Below, one piece after another: positions 1 to 10,622 of a stretch of 64,000 nucleotides of DNA (positions are counted from its first letter, which is position 1; every line of letters starts with the position of its first letter). The position numbers and the translations under genes were made by a program. The notes beneath the pieces are model-generated. The model did no database searches, was not told the origin of the DNA, and saw nothing but the letters and a program-made list of their open reading frames with translations. Origin of the DNA: Amaurobius ferox (taxonomy: Eukaryota > Arthropoda > Arachnida > Araneae > Amaurobiidae); contig OX578135.1 of the NCBI GenBank assembly GCA_951213105.1, forward strand, positions 160,261,250-160,325,249. Direction: 5' to 3'.

Positions 1-478
1 TTGGCGTTCAAATACAAATGTATCACTCAAGGTATCTTTTCTTATGAATGGAACGAGCTAGATCCACGAGAATGATGCCACCAAATTTATCGCCTGATAT
101 TACATATGAAAAGTGAACATGTTTCTCAACAGTTAATAAATTTTTTTAATTTATGGAATTTTTTTTATAAATTTATTTGAAAAATGTGCAATATCTCGAG
201 AACGGTTCATGCTAGCGTTCTAAAGTTTATGTCAATCGTTTTTTAAGGAAACATTACATAAAAAATGTATATTTGCATAACTTTATTAAAGGTTTTAATT
301 TTTTGATGATTTTTTCAAAATTTCACTCGCAAATTTAGGAAGGTTTTGAACATTTGATTGCGTTTAAAAACAGTAGGGTTCCAGTATTCAGGAATTGTGA
401 TTTTTTTACCAAATTTTATTCGAATCACTCCATTCGTTCGTGAGATATCGTTTCCACAGACTCACTGACACACACATA

Positions 479-526
<48 letters not shown>

Positions 527-657
527 GACATCACCTCAAAAATGTTTGATTCGTGATCAGGGATGCTTGAAACGTGCTCTCCCGTCTAAAACTGGAATTC
601 GAATTTTCGACCCCGTCACAATACTCTCCTTATACATTATGTATATAAGGAAAGTAA
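1..657 (-). mobile_element. PAL element copy 1 (Helentron/HINE-like), cut by window edge
   Basis: Non-coding dispersed element. The part visible here begins inside the element (the stretch starting TTGGCGTTCAAATAC matches the interior of the other copies) and runs to the palindromic tip at about 623-657, where CTTATACATTATG is followed by TATATAAGGAAAGTAA. A (CA)n tract at 481-522 sits at the same place as in the other copies. On this orientation the order is body, CA microsatellite, 28-bp class palindrome around GAATTCGAATTTTCG, then the terminal stem-loop. No protein is encoded. The missing end lies left of the window. Confidence 0.85.
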
Positions 658-1840
658 AAGCATCTTAGCTCTTAATTTTTGACTAGTGTAGATTGTTCGG
701 TATATATGTGTAGTTAGCTCAAACATCCAACAAAACTATTTTCCTTTAACAAGGAACTATTACCCTTTTTTTTATTAATTTGCACACTTTTCATAGAGTC
801 ATACACATTTCCGGTAAAAACCGGAAGTAACATCACTAGATTCGGAAATAGAAATCCTTAGTGAACCCAACTCCCTCTCCTACACTCCTCTGAAATTAGA
901 TACTGAATTCATAAAAATCAACATTTAAGCTATCTGCTCAGCATTTGCTATCTATAACAGATCGATAGCAAATCCCGCGAAATAATGCTTCAAAGGGAAA
1001 AAAATGTAGTAAAAGCAATAGTATGGCAAAATTTTTGCTAAAACAAAAGAGCCGTAATTTTTCGAATTTTTAGATATACACTTTAGTTTTAAGTGTTTTA
1101 ACATGTCAGATAAAGAATTTTAATACATATACCTACGGAATTTGAAAACAAATAATACTAGTTAAATAATAAACTGGTTTACAACGTAAACTGCAGCGCA
1201 AATGAAGATAAGTGAGCATACGTACGGAATCATTGGATCTCCTTCTTCAGTGCTACAATCCGGCACATGAATGCCCAAATTTGGTTCAAATTGGGGCTTT
1301 CAAATTCAAGCTTTTTGCACTGAGAAGGAAAATCCAACGATTTTGGAAACGCGCATATTCTTATTTATCTTTCCCTGCGCTGCACTTTATACTGTGAACT
1401 AATTAATTATTGACTATGTGAAAAGTTACGTACTTTACTTAATTTGATGGACACAAAATATGAAATAAGACCTAGCGCCAAAATTGGCAATTCAAATAAA
1501 TATTTCACATATTTTCACAAAAAAACAAATACTAGTTTGTCACATTTGAAATTCAAAGCACCACTATAAATGTACTTATCTTAAAAATGTACGTAATGAG
1601 CGAATTCATAACGCCCTGTTATATTATCATCTAGTGATCATTTCGAATATGTATATGAAGGGAAAGCAATGTATCACTGATATTAATATAATAGTGCTTA
1701 GATTAAATACATTTGGTAGACAGGTTAAGCTTAATACTAAACATATTACCTTACATCTCTCGTGTAATATAGGCAATCGAACCACCTCCAAAGTTCAATT
1801 GCAATTGTACGCTTATATCGGTACTTTTTCTTTTACTAAT
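658..1840. other. AT-rich stretch without a gene; one dispersed CCGGAAGT repeat
   Basis: No supported gene. At about 812-970 lies a dispersed repeat recognised by the pair CCGGTAAAAACCGGAAGT followed by GAAATCCTTAGTGAACCC and TGCTATCTATA. The same word order occurs, degenerate and tandem, at 18590-18860 and, in the opposite orientation, at 5985-6900. The 61-codon open frame at 1212-1397 has no recognisable domain. Confidence 0.5.
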
Positions 1841-1857
1841 CTAACACTTAAAGATAA
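1841..1857. repeat. LINE target site duplication, left copy
   Basis: CTAACACTTAAAGATAA, identical over 17 bp to 4731-4747. The bases on either side differ, so the length is exact. Confidence 0.93.
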
Positions 1858-2485
1858 CTCTAACAAGGACACCGCCCTACCCGAAGGTATACGGGAAAGA
1901 TGCACAGTTGCCGCGATAGCAATCCCAGGACACCAGGCCGTGGTCCCAAGCCACGGCGCTCCACCCCATCCGCGCGCCGCCCAAGGACCAAACGCGCGGG
2001 CAGGAGGTGCAAATCACCAAAAACATGCCCGGACAACACGAACCACCATCTGTCGAGAGTCATCCTCTGACTGATCCCTCACACTTTATTAAAACATACA
2101 AAATTACAAGAACCCTTCATTTAGGGTTAAAACATATATCCTTCATTCTTAAGGATTAAATCATAATAAATATCACACTTTGATAAAAACCAAACAAAAT
2201 TCAACAAATCATTAAAGACTTAACATCAATAACATCAACAACACTATTTCTTATTCATCACCAACATATCATGACATCAATCAGCATATAACATCAAACA
2301 ATAACATGTAACTCTTATATTACATTATATACAATCTCTTAAGTCCAATTTAAATTACATATCATTCACTTTGCATTATATTCAATTTCAATATATTATA
2401 TACAATTTACAAATCATCAATTTATATACATAAATACATCCATCCTAAAATCCATCCTAAAAACCATCATACAATAAATCACCAA
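1858..2485 (-). other. LINE 3' untranslated region with GC-rich terminus
   Basis: About 630 bp between the ORF2 stop and the 3' junction. The first 420 bp on the minus strand are very AT-rich. The last part (1858-2065) is markedly GC-rich, with several complementary words such as CGTGGCTTGGGACCACGG, so it can fold. In LINEs that lack poly(A), a structured 3' end is often what the reverse transcriptase recognises. That role is inferred here. A 67-codon frame in this part is probably incidental. Confidence 0.7.
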
Positions 2486-4730
2486 TCAATTAATTTCCAA
2501 AGACAAAATATTTTTCATGATTTCCTTGACACCAAGCCTGCACTTATAGTGCATACATAAATTATATAATCCCACATTTTTAAAATTCTTAGGGAAAGTA
2601 TCCATCCGTACTTTATCCCAAAGATAACAATCATAAATAGTATGGTATACAGAACCACTCGCTTTGCCACAATAGCACATTTTGTCTTTCCCAAAAAATC
2701 TATGTTGATACTCCCTGAATGCACCATGACCAGTTAATACTTGGTTAATAAAGAAATCTCCATATAATCTTTTCATTGAAACTTTCTCTATTTCATTATG
2801 CAGAGGCTTTCCTAAGCTTGACTGGTCCCGCCTTTCTTGCCATTCCTGAGTCATCTCCTTTTGGATCTTTTTCTTTAACTGGTCTTTGCTCCACTTAAAG
2901 TTGTAATCGACTGCTGCTCTCTTGGTTGCTCCTTTCGCCAGCTCGTCTGTCTTTTCATTGCCTATAGTCCCAACATGGGCCTTTACCCAAAGCAATTTAA
3001 TAAGATTCTTATTTTGAGTCAATTTATCCTTGAGATCGATGTTGTTCTCATAAGCAGCTAATGCCTGTAGTACTGATCGAGAATCAGTACATATATGAGT
3101 TTCTCTTTTTATATTATTATTACAAATATATTCACATGCTTTCATAATAGCAAGCAATTCTGCATTATAAACCGTGGTTTCATCGTTCAAACGATATTGT
3201 TCTTGATCCAAGATCTCATCATCCTGGTACACCACAAAGGCGCTACCCACTTTACCATCAATTTTTGAGCCATCCGTATAAATTACTGTTCCTTCATTTG
3301 GAACTTTATCATTCCAAAACAATAATTCCTCTTTCCAAGGAAATTTTCTTCTATAACTTGGTTTTTCAATCATTATCTGTTCCACTATTTCCTCTCCAAT
3401 TTGTAGGTTCTTTATTCCATTTACACTTCTGTATAACTTCGTGTCTCCCTTTAATTTTAGATCAAGTGGAAGACATCCCGCTAATATTTGCAAATCTAAA
3501 TTGGATGTAGTTCTGTAACATTTCGTGACAGCCAATAATGCTATTCTCTGAATTTGCAAGATCTTGTCATTTGTTCTTCTTATGTCATTATACCAGATTT
3601 CTGCACCATAGGAAATATATTTTTCTACCGCTTTTAAGTAGATTTCCTTTCTTATTTCCGGTCTTAGACCCCAAGTTGCTTTGATGAAACGATTTAATTT
3701 ATTTTGAAATTTCAATACTTTATTTTTAACTTCATTTAAATGAGGGATCCAGGTCAACTTACAGTCGAACTGTAATCCCAAGTATTTAAGATTCTTATCA
3801 TAGCTAATTCTTCTTTCGTACATCTTTATATTAGGTATACAAGTAATGTTTTTCCTATAAGGAAACATAATGAATTTAGATTTTTCTGTACTAAATCTAA
3901 GTCCAAATTTCTCTGCCCAGTCTTGGAGTTTATTAATAACACTTGTTCCCATCTCCCCAAAAAGGTAAGACGCACTTGCCCTCATGATTATTGCAATGTC
4001 ATCGGCAAATGCCTGTACTCTAGTTTCCTCATTGAATTCAATCTTCAATGCATCGTCCACAATTAGTAGCCATAAAATTGGAGCCAGGCTAGATCCCTGT
4101 GGGATTCCAATATTATATTCCCAATATATTTCCGAATCTTCTATGAAAATTTTCCTTTCATTAAGGAAATCGTTAACCAGATTCTTTAATTCAATTGGTA
4201 TCGAAACTTTTCCATTTGTCTTCTCACGTCAGTCCACTTTACTGTATTAAAAGCGTTTTTGATATCAAGTGATATCAAACACGTTATTTTATTATCATCT
4301 TTATTTTCATTCCTATTTTCCACGATTGCTTTTAGGGCATCAATCGTGCTTTTGTGCCTCCTAAACCCAAATTGTTTATCACTTAATTGATTATCAAGAT
4401 AGTGAATCATCCTATAAGTAATCATCTTATCCAATATCTTGCCCCAAACTGGGAGCAAGCATATTGGCCGATAAGAGCTTGCTTCTCTCCTACCTTTTCC
4501 CTCTTTAGGAATCAATATGACTTTAGCTATTTTCCATAGTTTAGGAAACATGCCATATTCCATACATTTGTTCATTATTTTTAAGAACCAATCTTTGTTA
4601 CTATTAAATAATTCTTTAAAAATTTCAAGTGTTAGTCCATTATGACTTGGAGCCTTATTGATATTCATATTATCCATTGCTCTACTTAATTCAAATTCTG
4701 TGAAACAGGGATATACCCTATTTTCTTCTA
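2486..4730 (-). pseudogene. LINE ORF2 remnant: reverse transcriptase, RNase H, CCHC
   Basis: The open frame is split by one frameshift near 4204-4212. The upstream part (4205-4730) carries early RT motifs: SYRPICLLPVWGKILDK, FGFRRHKSTIDAL and the catalytic block ISLDIKNAFNTV. In the downstream frame, reading on without stops, are GIPQGSSLAPILW and the active-site FADD (about 4000). A thumb and connection region follows, then an RNase H domain: YTDGSK near 3270, NAELLAIMKA near 3158, CTDSRSVLQAL near 3085 and DELAKGATKRA near 2940, giving the expected D-E-D-type catalytic set. A C-terminal C-x-C-x8-H-x4-C knuckle (CYCGKASGSVYHTIYDC) lies near 2640-2680. The stop is at 2486. Apart from the frameshift and the 5' truncation the frame is well kept, so the insertion is fairly young. 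The truncation removes the endonuclease domain, so this copy cannot move by itself. Confidence 0.93.
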
Positions 4731-4747
4731 CTAACACTTAAAGATAA
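4731..4747. repeat. LINE target site duplication, right copy
   Basis: Exact match to 1841-1857. It marks the 5'-truncation point of the minus-strand LINE. Confidence 0.93.
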
Positions 4748-5984
4748 AACAAATCTATAACAATCACCAATTATTTTGCATGGCGGGGTGTTGTTTGTTT
4801 GTTTTTACACGTGATTGCATTCTAATTATTAAAAACACATAGATTGGAGGTGTGTGGAGGGAGACACGTTTATAAAAATCGCCTTTTAGTTGACCAATAA
4901 GGATATTTTTAAAACAAGATGATGGATGGATTTTGCTTTGAAGTAAAGGCTTTCTAATTCGTTAATATTCCAATGTTGCATCAACTGCTTTTAAAATCAA
5001 CTAATAGCTGCTGTGTTCACAATTAGAGTTCACATTTTTAGCTGCTAATTAATGCCTTTTAATACCTCCGCCATAGCATTCCTAGAAAGTATAAACATGT
5101 TTAATAAAACACGTCTTTCATTTCTCTAACTGAAGTGGAATGGTGTCACGTTTATTCACGAAATCGCCGAAAAACTTTAGCACCAATGTTCTCTAATATA
5201 AGGTTGGGTACTCAGCCCGGTAACCAATGAAGTTGTCAGCTTGACTTAATGGGAATTAAGATCTATTATAGAGTAAACTTTGAGAGGAGTTGCCAAAGCA
5301 CACGCATTATTACAGATAAAAATAGTTTGTTAATTTTGAAATGGCAACATACATGCGTAAACAACTTGCGCAAAGATTTTTAAATTGTGCTGTGCACACA
5401 GAATCCAGTGACGTTCAAGGAAATTTAATGACGTCGTTGAACAAATTCGGTTCCTCTTGAGAGCCCGAGAACAAAATGCCCACGTTCTTAATTCCTATGT
5501 CGCCATATGCACAGAGCTAAGTAAAAAAAAAAATAATTCAGTCGTGACCCGGGATGACACCCCCTTTCTTAGCACAAAGTGAATTCTATTCGTCTGGTTC
5601 TTCACAATCAAAGTAAAGATGAAAGATGATTTCTAAGAATGCGTCATGCGCATACGTAAAAATTCTTCACAAATGAAGTTCTGTAGTCTTAAATGTGATC
5701 TTGGAAATTATATCTTCTAACATTTTATTAATTTTAATTAAACGTTCACAGGAAGACGACAAAGAATTTTTGAATTAGCGAGGGTCAAATGGAGGGTCAA
5801 AGAGAGGGTCAAATATCATTAAAATATTCAGATCACACTTTGTAAATCAAAATTACAGCTTGAACACAAAAAATCATTTTTTTCACAGAAATAACCTGTA
5901 CAAAAATAAGATGGATATATATCCATTCAAGTATATCCATCCAAATTTGTCATCTATGTTTTTACCAAAAAATTTTTGAAGCAC
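4748..5984. other. No gene seen
   Basis: AT-rich single-copy-looking sequence. I found no coding frame, RNA gene or clear repeat. Confidence 0.4.
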
Positions 5985-6912
5985 CTATTTCACAGTATCT
6001 ACTATAGATAGAGATTAGAGGATGATAGATATGGATGCAGAATCACATTTTCAAGAAGGTAGGGAGATTGATTCTCCAAGGATGTTCAACTCCTGTTCTT
6101 CTTTTCATTTCCTTCTGAAACTTATATTTTTCAAGATTGGCTATAGTGCTTGAATGATAACTGATATGAATTCAACATCCAATCTGGAGGAGATAAGAGG
6201 GTTTACTAAGAATTTCCATTTCCGGTTCCTTTTAAATTTCCGCTTCAAAAATTTTCATTGAAACATATATTCCTAGGATTGACTATAGATAGAGCTTAGA
6301 TAATATATTCAGCATTAAATTTTGAAGAGGGTGGGATGATTTATTATGAATTTAAACACCAGGTTCTAAATTTCCACTGTCCTAAAATTTAAATTTTTCA
6401 GAATCGGCTGTAGAAAGCGCCTAGAATGGAACTGATTTGAATTCATCAATTAAATTTCGGAGGGCTTGGGGTTCACTAAAGATTTCCACTTCGTTATTGT
6501 TTTTGTTTTTCAATTCCGGTTTAAAAAATTTTATTTTCCTTGAAACTACTATTTCTCAGAATCGGTAAAAGAAAAAGCTTAGATGTCTGATATGGATTCA
6601 ACGTGTCGAATTTATGATGTGGTTGGAAGATTCACTAAATTTTTTTTTTTTTTTTTTTTTTTTAAGAATCGGCTATAGATAAAACTTATATGAGGACTGA
6701 TATGAATTCAGCATTAAATTCTAGTGGGAATAGAGAAGGATTTTCACTTTCGGTTCTAGAAATTTTAAATCCGATTAATAAAATTACATATTACCATAAT
6801 ATTGACCCTATATATAGAACCAACCCTATATATAGAATTGACCCTATATATAGAACCCAGATGATGACTGCATCGAATTTCGAAGGAGGTTGGCGATTCA
6901 CTAAAAATTTTC
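5985..6912. repeat. Degenerate tandem repeat, GGCTATAGAT/GAATTCA family
   Basis: Several diverged units repeat the same word order: ATCGGCTATAGAT, AGAGCTTAGAT, TGATATGAATTCA, an AAATT..GGAGG stretch, GTTCACTAAAGATTTCCA, a CGGTTC word, then AAATTTTCA. Units start near 5995, 6150, 6280, 6410, 6560 and 6670. A T-run of about 23 lies at 6641-6663, and three TATATAGAA(C/T) words lie at 6810-6855. The same family is seen in opposite orientation at 812-970 and 18590-18860. Confidence 0.6.
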
Positions 6913-6928
6913 ACAATTTCCAGAGACG

Positions 6929-7211
6929 GGCGCGGTAGCCCATTGGTTAGCGCGCTGGAGTTGCACTCGGTAGGCCCGGGTTCGATTCCAGCCACTGCCA
7001 AAACTGCCGCCGTGTTCATGCGAAGTACGATCACGTTAAACATGTGGGTCCGAAAGTCCTTCCGAGAGGTTGGTGGTAGGGGAAGGAGGGTACGGTCCCT
7101 GTGGATGCCTCCCCCACTGGGTTCCGGTCTAAATTGGGTGGCACTTCCCGACCGTCCAAACAGTTACCTTACACCTTTCTGGTAGGTCGGACGGTCTGGG
7201 TTTCAACAACA
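6929..7211 (+). mobile_element. tRNA-derived SINE with (CAA)n tail
   Basis: A full-length SINE flanked by a 16-bp duplication ACAATTTCCAGAGACG (6913-6928 and 7212-7227). The head is tRNA-like: an A box in GGTAGCCCATTGGTTAGCGC and a B box in GGGTTCGATTCCAG, the RNA polymerase III internal promoter. A GC-rich body follows (CTGCCGCCGTGTTCA, GGGAAGGAGGGTACGGTCC, CCCCCACTGGG, ATTGGGTGGCACTTCCCG), and the end is GGACGGTCTGGGTTTCAACAACAA. The same family lies at 8274-8528, 9212-9289, 9376-9666 and 19103-19381. It relies on a LINE for movement. Confidence 0.93.
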
Positions 7212-7227
7212 ACAATTTCCAGAGACG

Positions 7228-8155
7228 TCACTTCTGTTTTTCCAAAAATTCGGAGTGTACGAAATAAGTGAGCCAAAGCGTATAATAATTATTCATATTT
7301 CAAAATGATCGTCCTTCCACCTTATGAAGACTACTTCATAAATGTTCTGCTTCAAAATGATCGTTCTGGGAATTGCCTTTAGAAATAATTTAATGAACGT
7401 GATTCATTATTTTTATATAATGAATGTTATAGGTGGCATTTGCCACTTAATTCTCGTTTCTTAATTGTTGCACGAAAACGCATTTTCACTTTCACGTCAT
7501 CTCCTTGACACACATAGAACGAGCGTCCTTTTCACACCTGTAGTTTAGAGGGTCGTTTAATTCTTAAAGGCCGAGTTATGCCTTTCCAATTCAAACGTCT
7601 TCTCTTCTTTCACGAATTCGGTTTAATCTATGCCATGAGTTGATGAGTATGATGCTAACATTACTCGTTTACGAAAAAACTCCATTTAATGATTTTTTCG
7701 ACCTTCGGTTCAAGTTTACCCAGGATCGTTGATTACTGAGGGTCGTTGTGGCTGTTAGTGCCAGGGTCATAGCCTGCCAGGTGCCACCACAGCCATTCTA
7801 CAGGCAGGTTTAGCTCGCTGATAAATACATTTAATTTTCAGGATTGACATGGCACTTCTGTAATATAATCGCAGCATCCATCAGTAGATCAACATTACCG
7901 AAGTTTAAAATCGTGATTATTGGGTTATTCGAAGCCAAAGAGCGATAGAAAAACACACTCCTTTAAAATCATTATGAAAATTTGATACATCAATGCGCCT
8001 TCGTCTCCACTACGCATAAATATTTTGATTAAAAATAATTAACTTATATTTCAAAAGAAAACATAGCGTCAGACATGGGAGCCCATAAAACTTTTCCCTG
8101 AGGGGGACTAACCACTAACGTCAGTGGGGCAAACTCAAAAGGATACAATGCACAA
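7228..8155. other. No gene seen
   Basis: AT-rich sequence with no supported coding or RNA gene. Confidence 0.4.
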
Positions 8156-8167
8156 CATCGACTAGCT

Positions 8168-8261
8168 AATAGATGTGTTTTTAACGACCGTCCCCTGTAA
8201 CTGCTCTACACCCTTTAGGTGAGCTGGACGGCCTGGGCAATAAATAAATAAATAAAAAAAG
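8168..8261 (+). mobile_element. 5'-truncated SINE tail fragment with (AAAT)n end
   Basis: A short SINE tail: CTGCTCTACACCCTTTAGG, GAGCTGGACGGCCTGGGC, then an AATA-type simple tail. It lies between two copies of CATCGACTAGCT (8156-8167, and 8262-8273 with one mismatch), so it is a separate insertion of a related SINE subfamily. Confidence 0.7.
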
Positions 8262-8273
8262 CATCGACTAACT

Positions 8274-8528
8274 AAAGAGCGCGACAGCCCAGTGGTCAGT
8301 ATGTGGGGATTGCACTCGGACACGCCGAGTTCGATCCCCGCCTCTGCCCAAACTGCCGCCGTGTTCACGCGATTTTAAGAGGTCTGGGGGAGGGGAAAGA
8401 GAACACGGTCCCTGTAAATACATCTCCCAGAGGGTTCCTGTCTGAATTGGGTGGCACTTCCCGGCCATCCAAACAGATAACTTACACTTTCGGGTAGGTC
8501 AGACGGTATCTGAATCGAAGAAGAAGAA
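8274..8528 (+). mobile_element. tRNA-derived SINE, diverged copy with (GAA)n tail
   Basis: A-box-like CAGCCCAGTGGTCAGTATG and B-box-like GAGTTCGATCCCC, then the family body (CTGCCGCCGTGTTCACGCG, ATTGGGTGGCACTTCCCGG, TAGGTCAGACGGTATCTG) and a GAAGAAGAA tail. It is flanked by CATCGACTAACT (8262-8273) and CATCGACTAGCT (8529-8540). It has an internal deletion relative to the copies at 6929 and 9376. Confidence 0.88.
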
Positions 8529-8540
8529 CATCGACTAGCT

Positions 8541-9197
8541 TGATGTCCACTTTTTTACCTTAAACGTCCAGAAGAGGTCAAGTACCCCCTCTTGCCCTCC
8601 CCTATGGATGTCCTCCTGAGATTGAAGACGATGCGTTTTATTTTCGTTGATTGCGCGCTTCGAGCTGAATTCCAACGTTAGTGTTTCCGCAGAATGGGCA
8701 CAGAATTAACACCTGAATAAATGTCCCGCGGGGGTTGATGAACAGCGTCCGTGTTTGCCCACCTCTCGAACGCCGGAGAGGTGAAAACGTCGGCTCTGGC
8801 TGGATGCGTATTTGGACGTCGTTTATTATACACACGTTTTTCATATCAGAGAGAGATGTCCTCAGGTAACACACACGTGATAATCTCAAAATTTTGCAAA
8901 TTGTGAAGAGTCATGTCTTGAAAAGAGATGACTCTGGAATGAAAATGTGACGTGTTCCGCTTCCGCATGTCTGGAGTAAAGAGAATTGTTAGTTGCGAAT
9001 AAATATTTTAAAACTTTACATAGTTTCAATAAGTTTTCGTTATCTTAATTAGAAGGTTTGCCTAATTATCACTTTGATTGGAATAATGAATGCTTTACAC
9101 ATGGTTTTAATTAGGCTGGATTTTCTGTTTGGGTCAAATCTTGATGTCAATTCAATTTTAACCCACTTCTACCAAGCCGATTTTCTTGAAATTTTAC
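8541..9197. other. No supported gene; higher-GC patch with an 83-codon frame
   Basis: The part from about 8560 to 8850 is richer in G+C than its surroundings. It has an 83-codon frame on the minus strand (8638-8889) that ends in CPFCGNTNVGIQLEARNQRK. I recognise no family, and a single CxxC pair is not enough to call a zinc-binding exon. The rest is AT-rich and empty. Confidence 0.25.
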
Positions 9198-9211
9198 ACA
9201 CATACGTCTTT

Positions 9212-9289
9212 CAACCGTCTTTGTCCCGGCCGTCCAAACAGTTACCTTACACCTTTCTGGTAGGCCGGACGGTCTGGGTCTCAACAACA
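9212..9289 (+). mobile_element. 5'-truncated SINE tail, first insertion in a same-site cluster
   Basis: Carries only the family tail (GGCCGTCCAAACAGTTACC, CTTTCTGGTAGGCCGGACGG, TCAACAACAAC). It is flanked by ACACATACGTCTTT at 9198-9211 and 9290-9303. Confidence 0.85.
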
Positions 9290-9303
9290 ACACATACGTC
9301 TTT

Positions 9304-9361
9304 CCGGCCACACAATAAGCTGCCAGAAACCCTCGGGTTGGTCGTGTGGTCTGGGCTTTCA
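9304..9361 (+). mobile_element. Short SINE-tail-like fragment, second insertion at the same site
   Basis: 58 bp ending GGTCGTGTGGTCTGGGCTTTCA, which resembles the family tail but from another subfamily. It is flanked by the same 14-bp word at 9290-9303 and 9362-9375. Confidence 0.65.
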
Positions 9362-9375
9362 ACACATACGTCTTT

Positions 9376-9666
9376 GGGGCGCCGTAGCCCAGTGGTTAGC
9401 GCGCTGGAGTTGCACTCGGTAGGCCCGGGTTCGATTCCAGTCACTGCCAAAACTGCCGCCGTGTTCAAGCGGAGTATGATCAAGTTGAACATGTGGGTCC
9501 GTAAGTCCTTCCGAGTGGTTGGTGGGAGGGGAAGGAGGGTACGGTCCCTGTGGATGCCTCCCCCACTGGGTTACGGTCTAAATTGGGTAGCACTTCCCGA
9601 CCGTCCTACCAGTTACCTTACACCTTTCTGGTAAGTCGGACGGTCTGGGTCTCAACAACAACAACA
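9376..9666 (+). mobile_element. tRNA-derived SINE, full length, third insertion at the same site
   Basis: Full-length copy with A box (GTAGCCCAGTGGTTAGCGCG), B box (GGGTTCGATTCCAG), body and (CAA)n tail. It is flanked by ACACATACGTCTTT at 9362-9375 and 9667-9680. It is very similar to 6929-7211. Confidence 0.93.
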
Positions 9667-9718
9667 ACACATACGTCTTTGTCACGGCAATATAATATTT
9701 CATCAAATTTGAGTTGAT

Positions 9719-9750
9719 CCCCCCCCCCCATTCTGATCCCCCCCCCCCCG
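9719..9750. repeat. Two poly(C) runs
   Basis: Two C-runs of about ten bases separated by ATTCTGATC. Low-complexity sequence. Confidence 0.8.
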
Positions 9751-9797
9751 ATCATGGCCGGATTGGCCTATAAAAATCCCATTGTTGTAAGCATGGG

Positions 9798-10305
9798 GGT
9801 AAAAGTAAGGAGTTAAAACTTCATATTAAGAAAACGCCAATATCGTGTGAGACAATCATCCAGGTGGAGCTGGGTCAATAAGATAAGTAGTCTTACATTG
9901 TATGCATTTCTATAGTGAAAGACCTAAAATATTTATTTAATCTGTCAATTTTTTAAAAATAAATTATTAGCGAAATGAAAAATAAAATTAGAATTATAAA
10001 GAATATTCCTAGGCATTCAAAATTATTTTATCTTTCAATTAATTTTTATCTTCCTATATTCTGTACTCTATCCTACAATTATGAAAACATACTGATTACT
10101 TATACTCATAAATAGGGAACCTTTAATTTAAAAATAATCAAAAATAAATATACTAAATACTACTGCTTTTTGTTGTTCCAACTAACAATAGCAGCGACTT
10201 TACTAACCCTATATCGACATCTAGATATAATTCTCAAAGCATTATGGCATTTTCAAGCGTTTCATCCATAGGAGTTTCATCTCCTTCTTTCTAACTCCAT
10301 GGTTA
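9798..10305 (+). repeat. Unidentified dispersed repeat, copy A (about 508 bp)
   Basis: Matches 55168-55674 over its whole length in the same orientation. Shared words are spread through it: TAAGAAAACGCCAATATCGT, TGTGAGACAATCAT, TATTCTGTA.TCTATCCTACAA, AGGGAACCTTTAATTTAAAA and GTTTCATCCATAGGAGTTT. No long frame, terminal inverted repeat or tRNA promoter is seen. Its identity is unknown. Confidence 0.8.
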
Positions 10306-10622
10306 AAAATGAATATAAAGAACTTCTATACATTTATCATACAAAAGGTTTGATTTAATATCTGACGTTGTTCTCGTGTGACAATCTCCAGGCATTCTTT
10401 TACCCCCAGCATCCAGACAACACTCGGGTGTCACAGCCCTTAATATCTCTTGAACGATGAGTCACAGACGAATGGCTTCAATTTAAGAAATGCTTTACAT
10501 AAGATAGATTTACAGACTCTGGCAGTTTGGGTCACCTGGCATGTTGTAGTAAAAAATTATAAGATTTAACTTTTCATATGAGCCTTTTATGAAGAAAATT
10601 TAATTTAACAAATTGTTCCTTA
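10306..10622. other. No gene seen
   Basis: AT-rich spacer between the dispersed repeat and a PAL element. Confidence 0.35.

Larger units (their letters stand above)
1858..4730 (-). mobile_element. 5'-truncated non-LTR retrotransposon (LINE), minus strand
   Basis: A LINE insertion bounded by an exact 17-bp target site duplication, CTAACACTTAAAGATAA, at 1841-1857 and 4731-4747. The insertion is 2873 bp. It keeps only the RT-to-3' end part of ORF2 plus a 3' tail, so it is truncated inside the RT domain, the usual result of incomplete target-primed reverse transcription. The coding order on the minus strand is RT, RNase H, CCHC knuckle, then 3' UTR. An RNase H after the RT suggests the I/R1/LOA group of LINEs. 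The exact clade cannot be fixed by eye. There is no poly(A) tail at the 3' junction (1858). Confidence 0.92.

Noticed and set aside
1860..2063. 67-codon GC-rich minus frame as a small protein
   Set aside because: It lies in the 3' untranslated region of the LINE, and the bias is explained by GC-rich structure.
6929..7000. Functional tRNA gene
   Set aside because: A and B boxes are present but the acceptor stem does not close, and a SINE body and tail follow within a target duplication.
8638..8889. Zinc-binding exon with CPFCGN
   Set aside because: Only one CxxC pair, no recognisable family and no splice signals that I could support.
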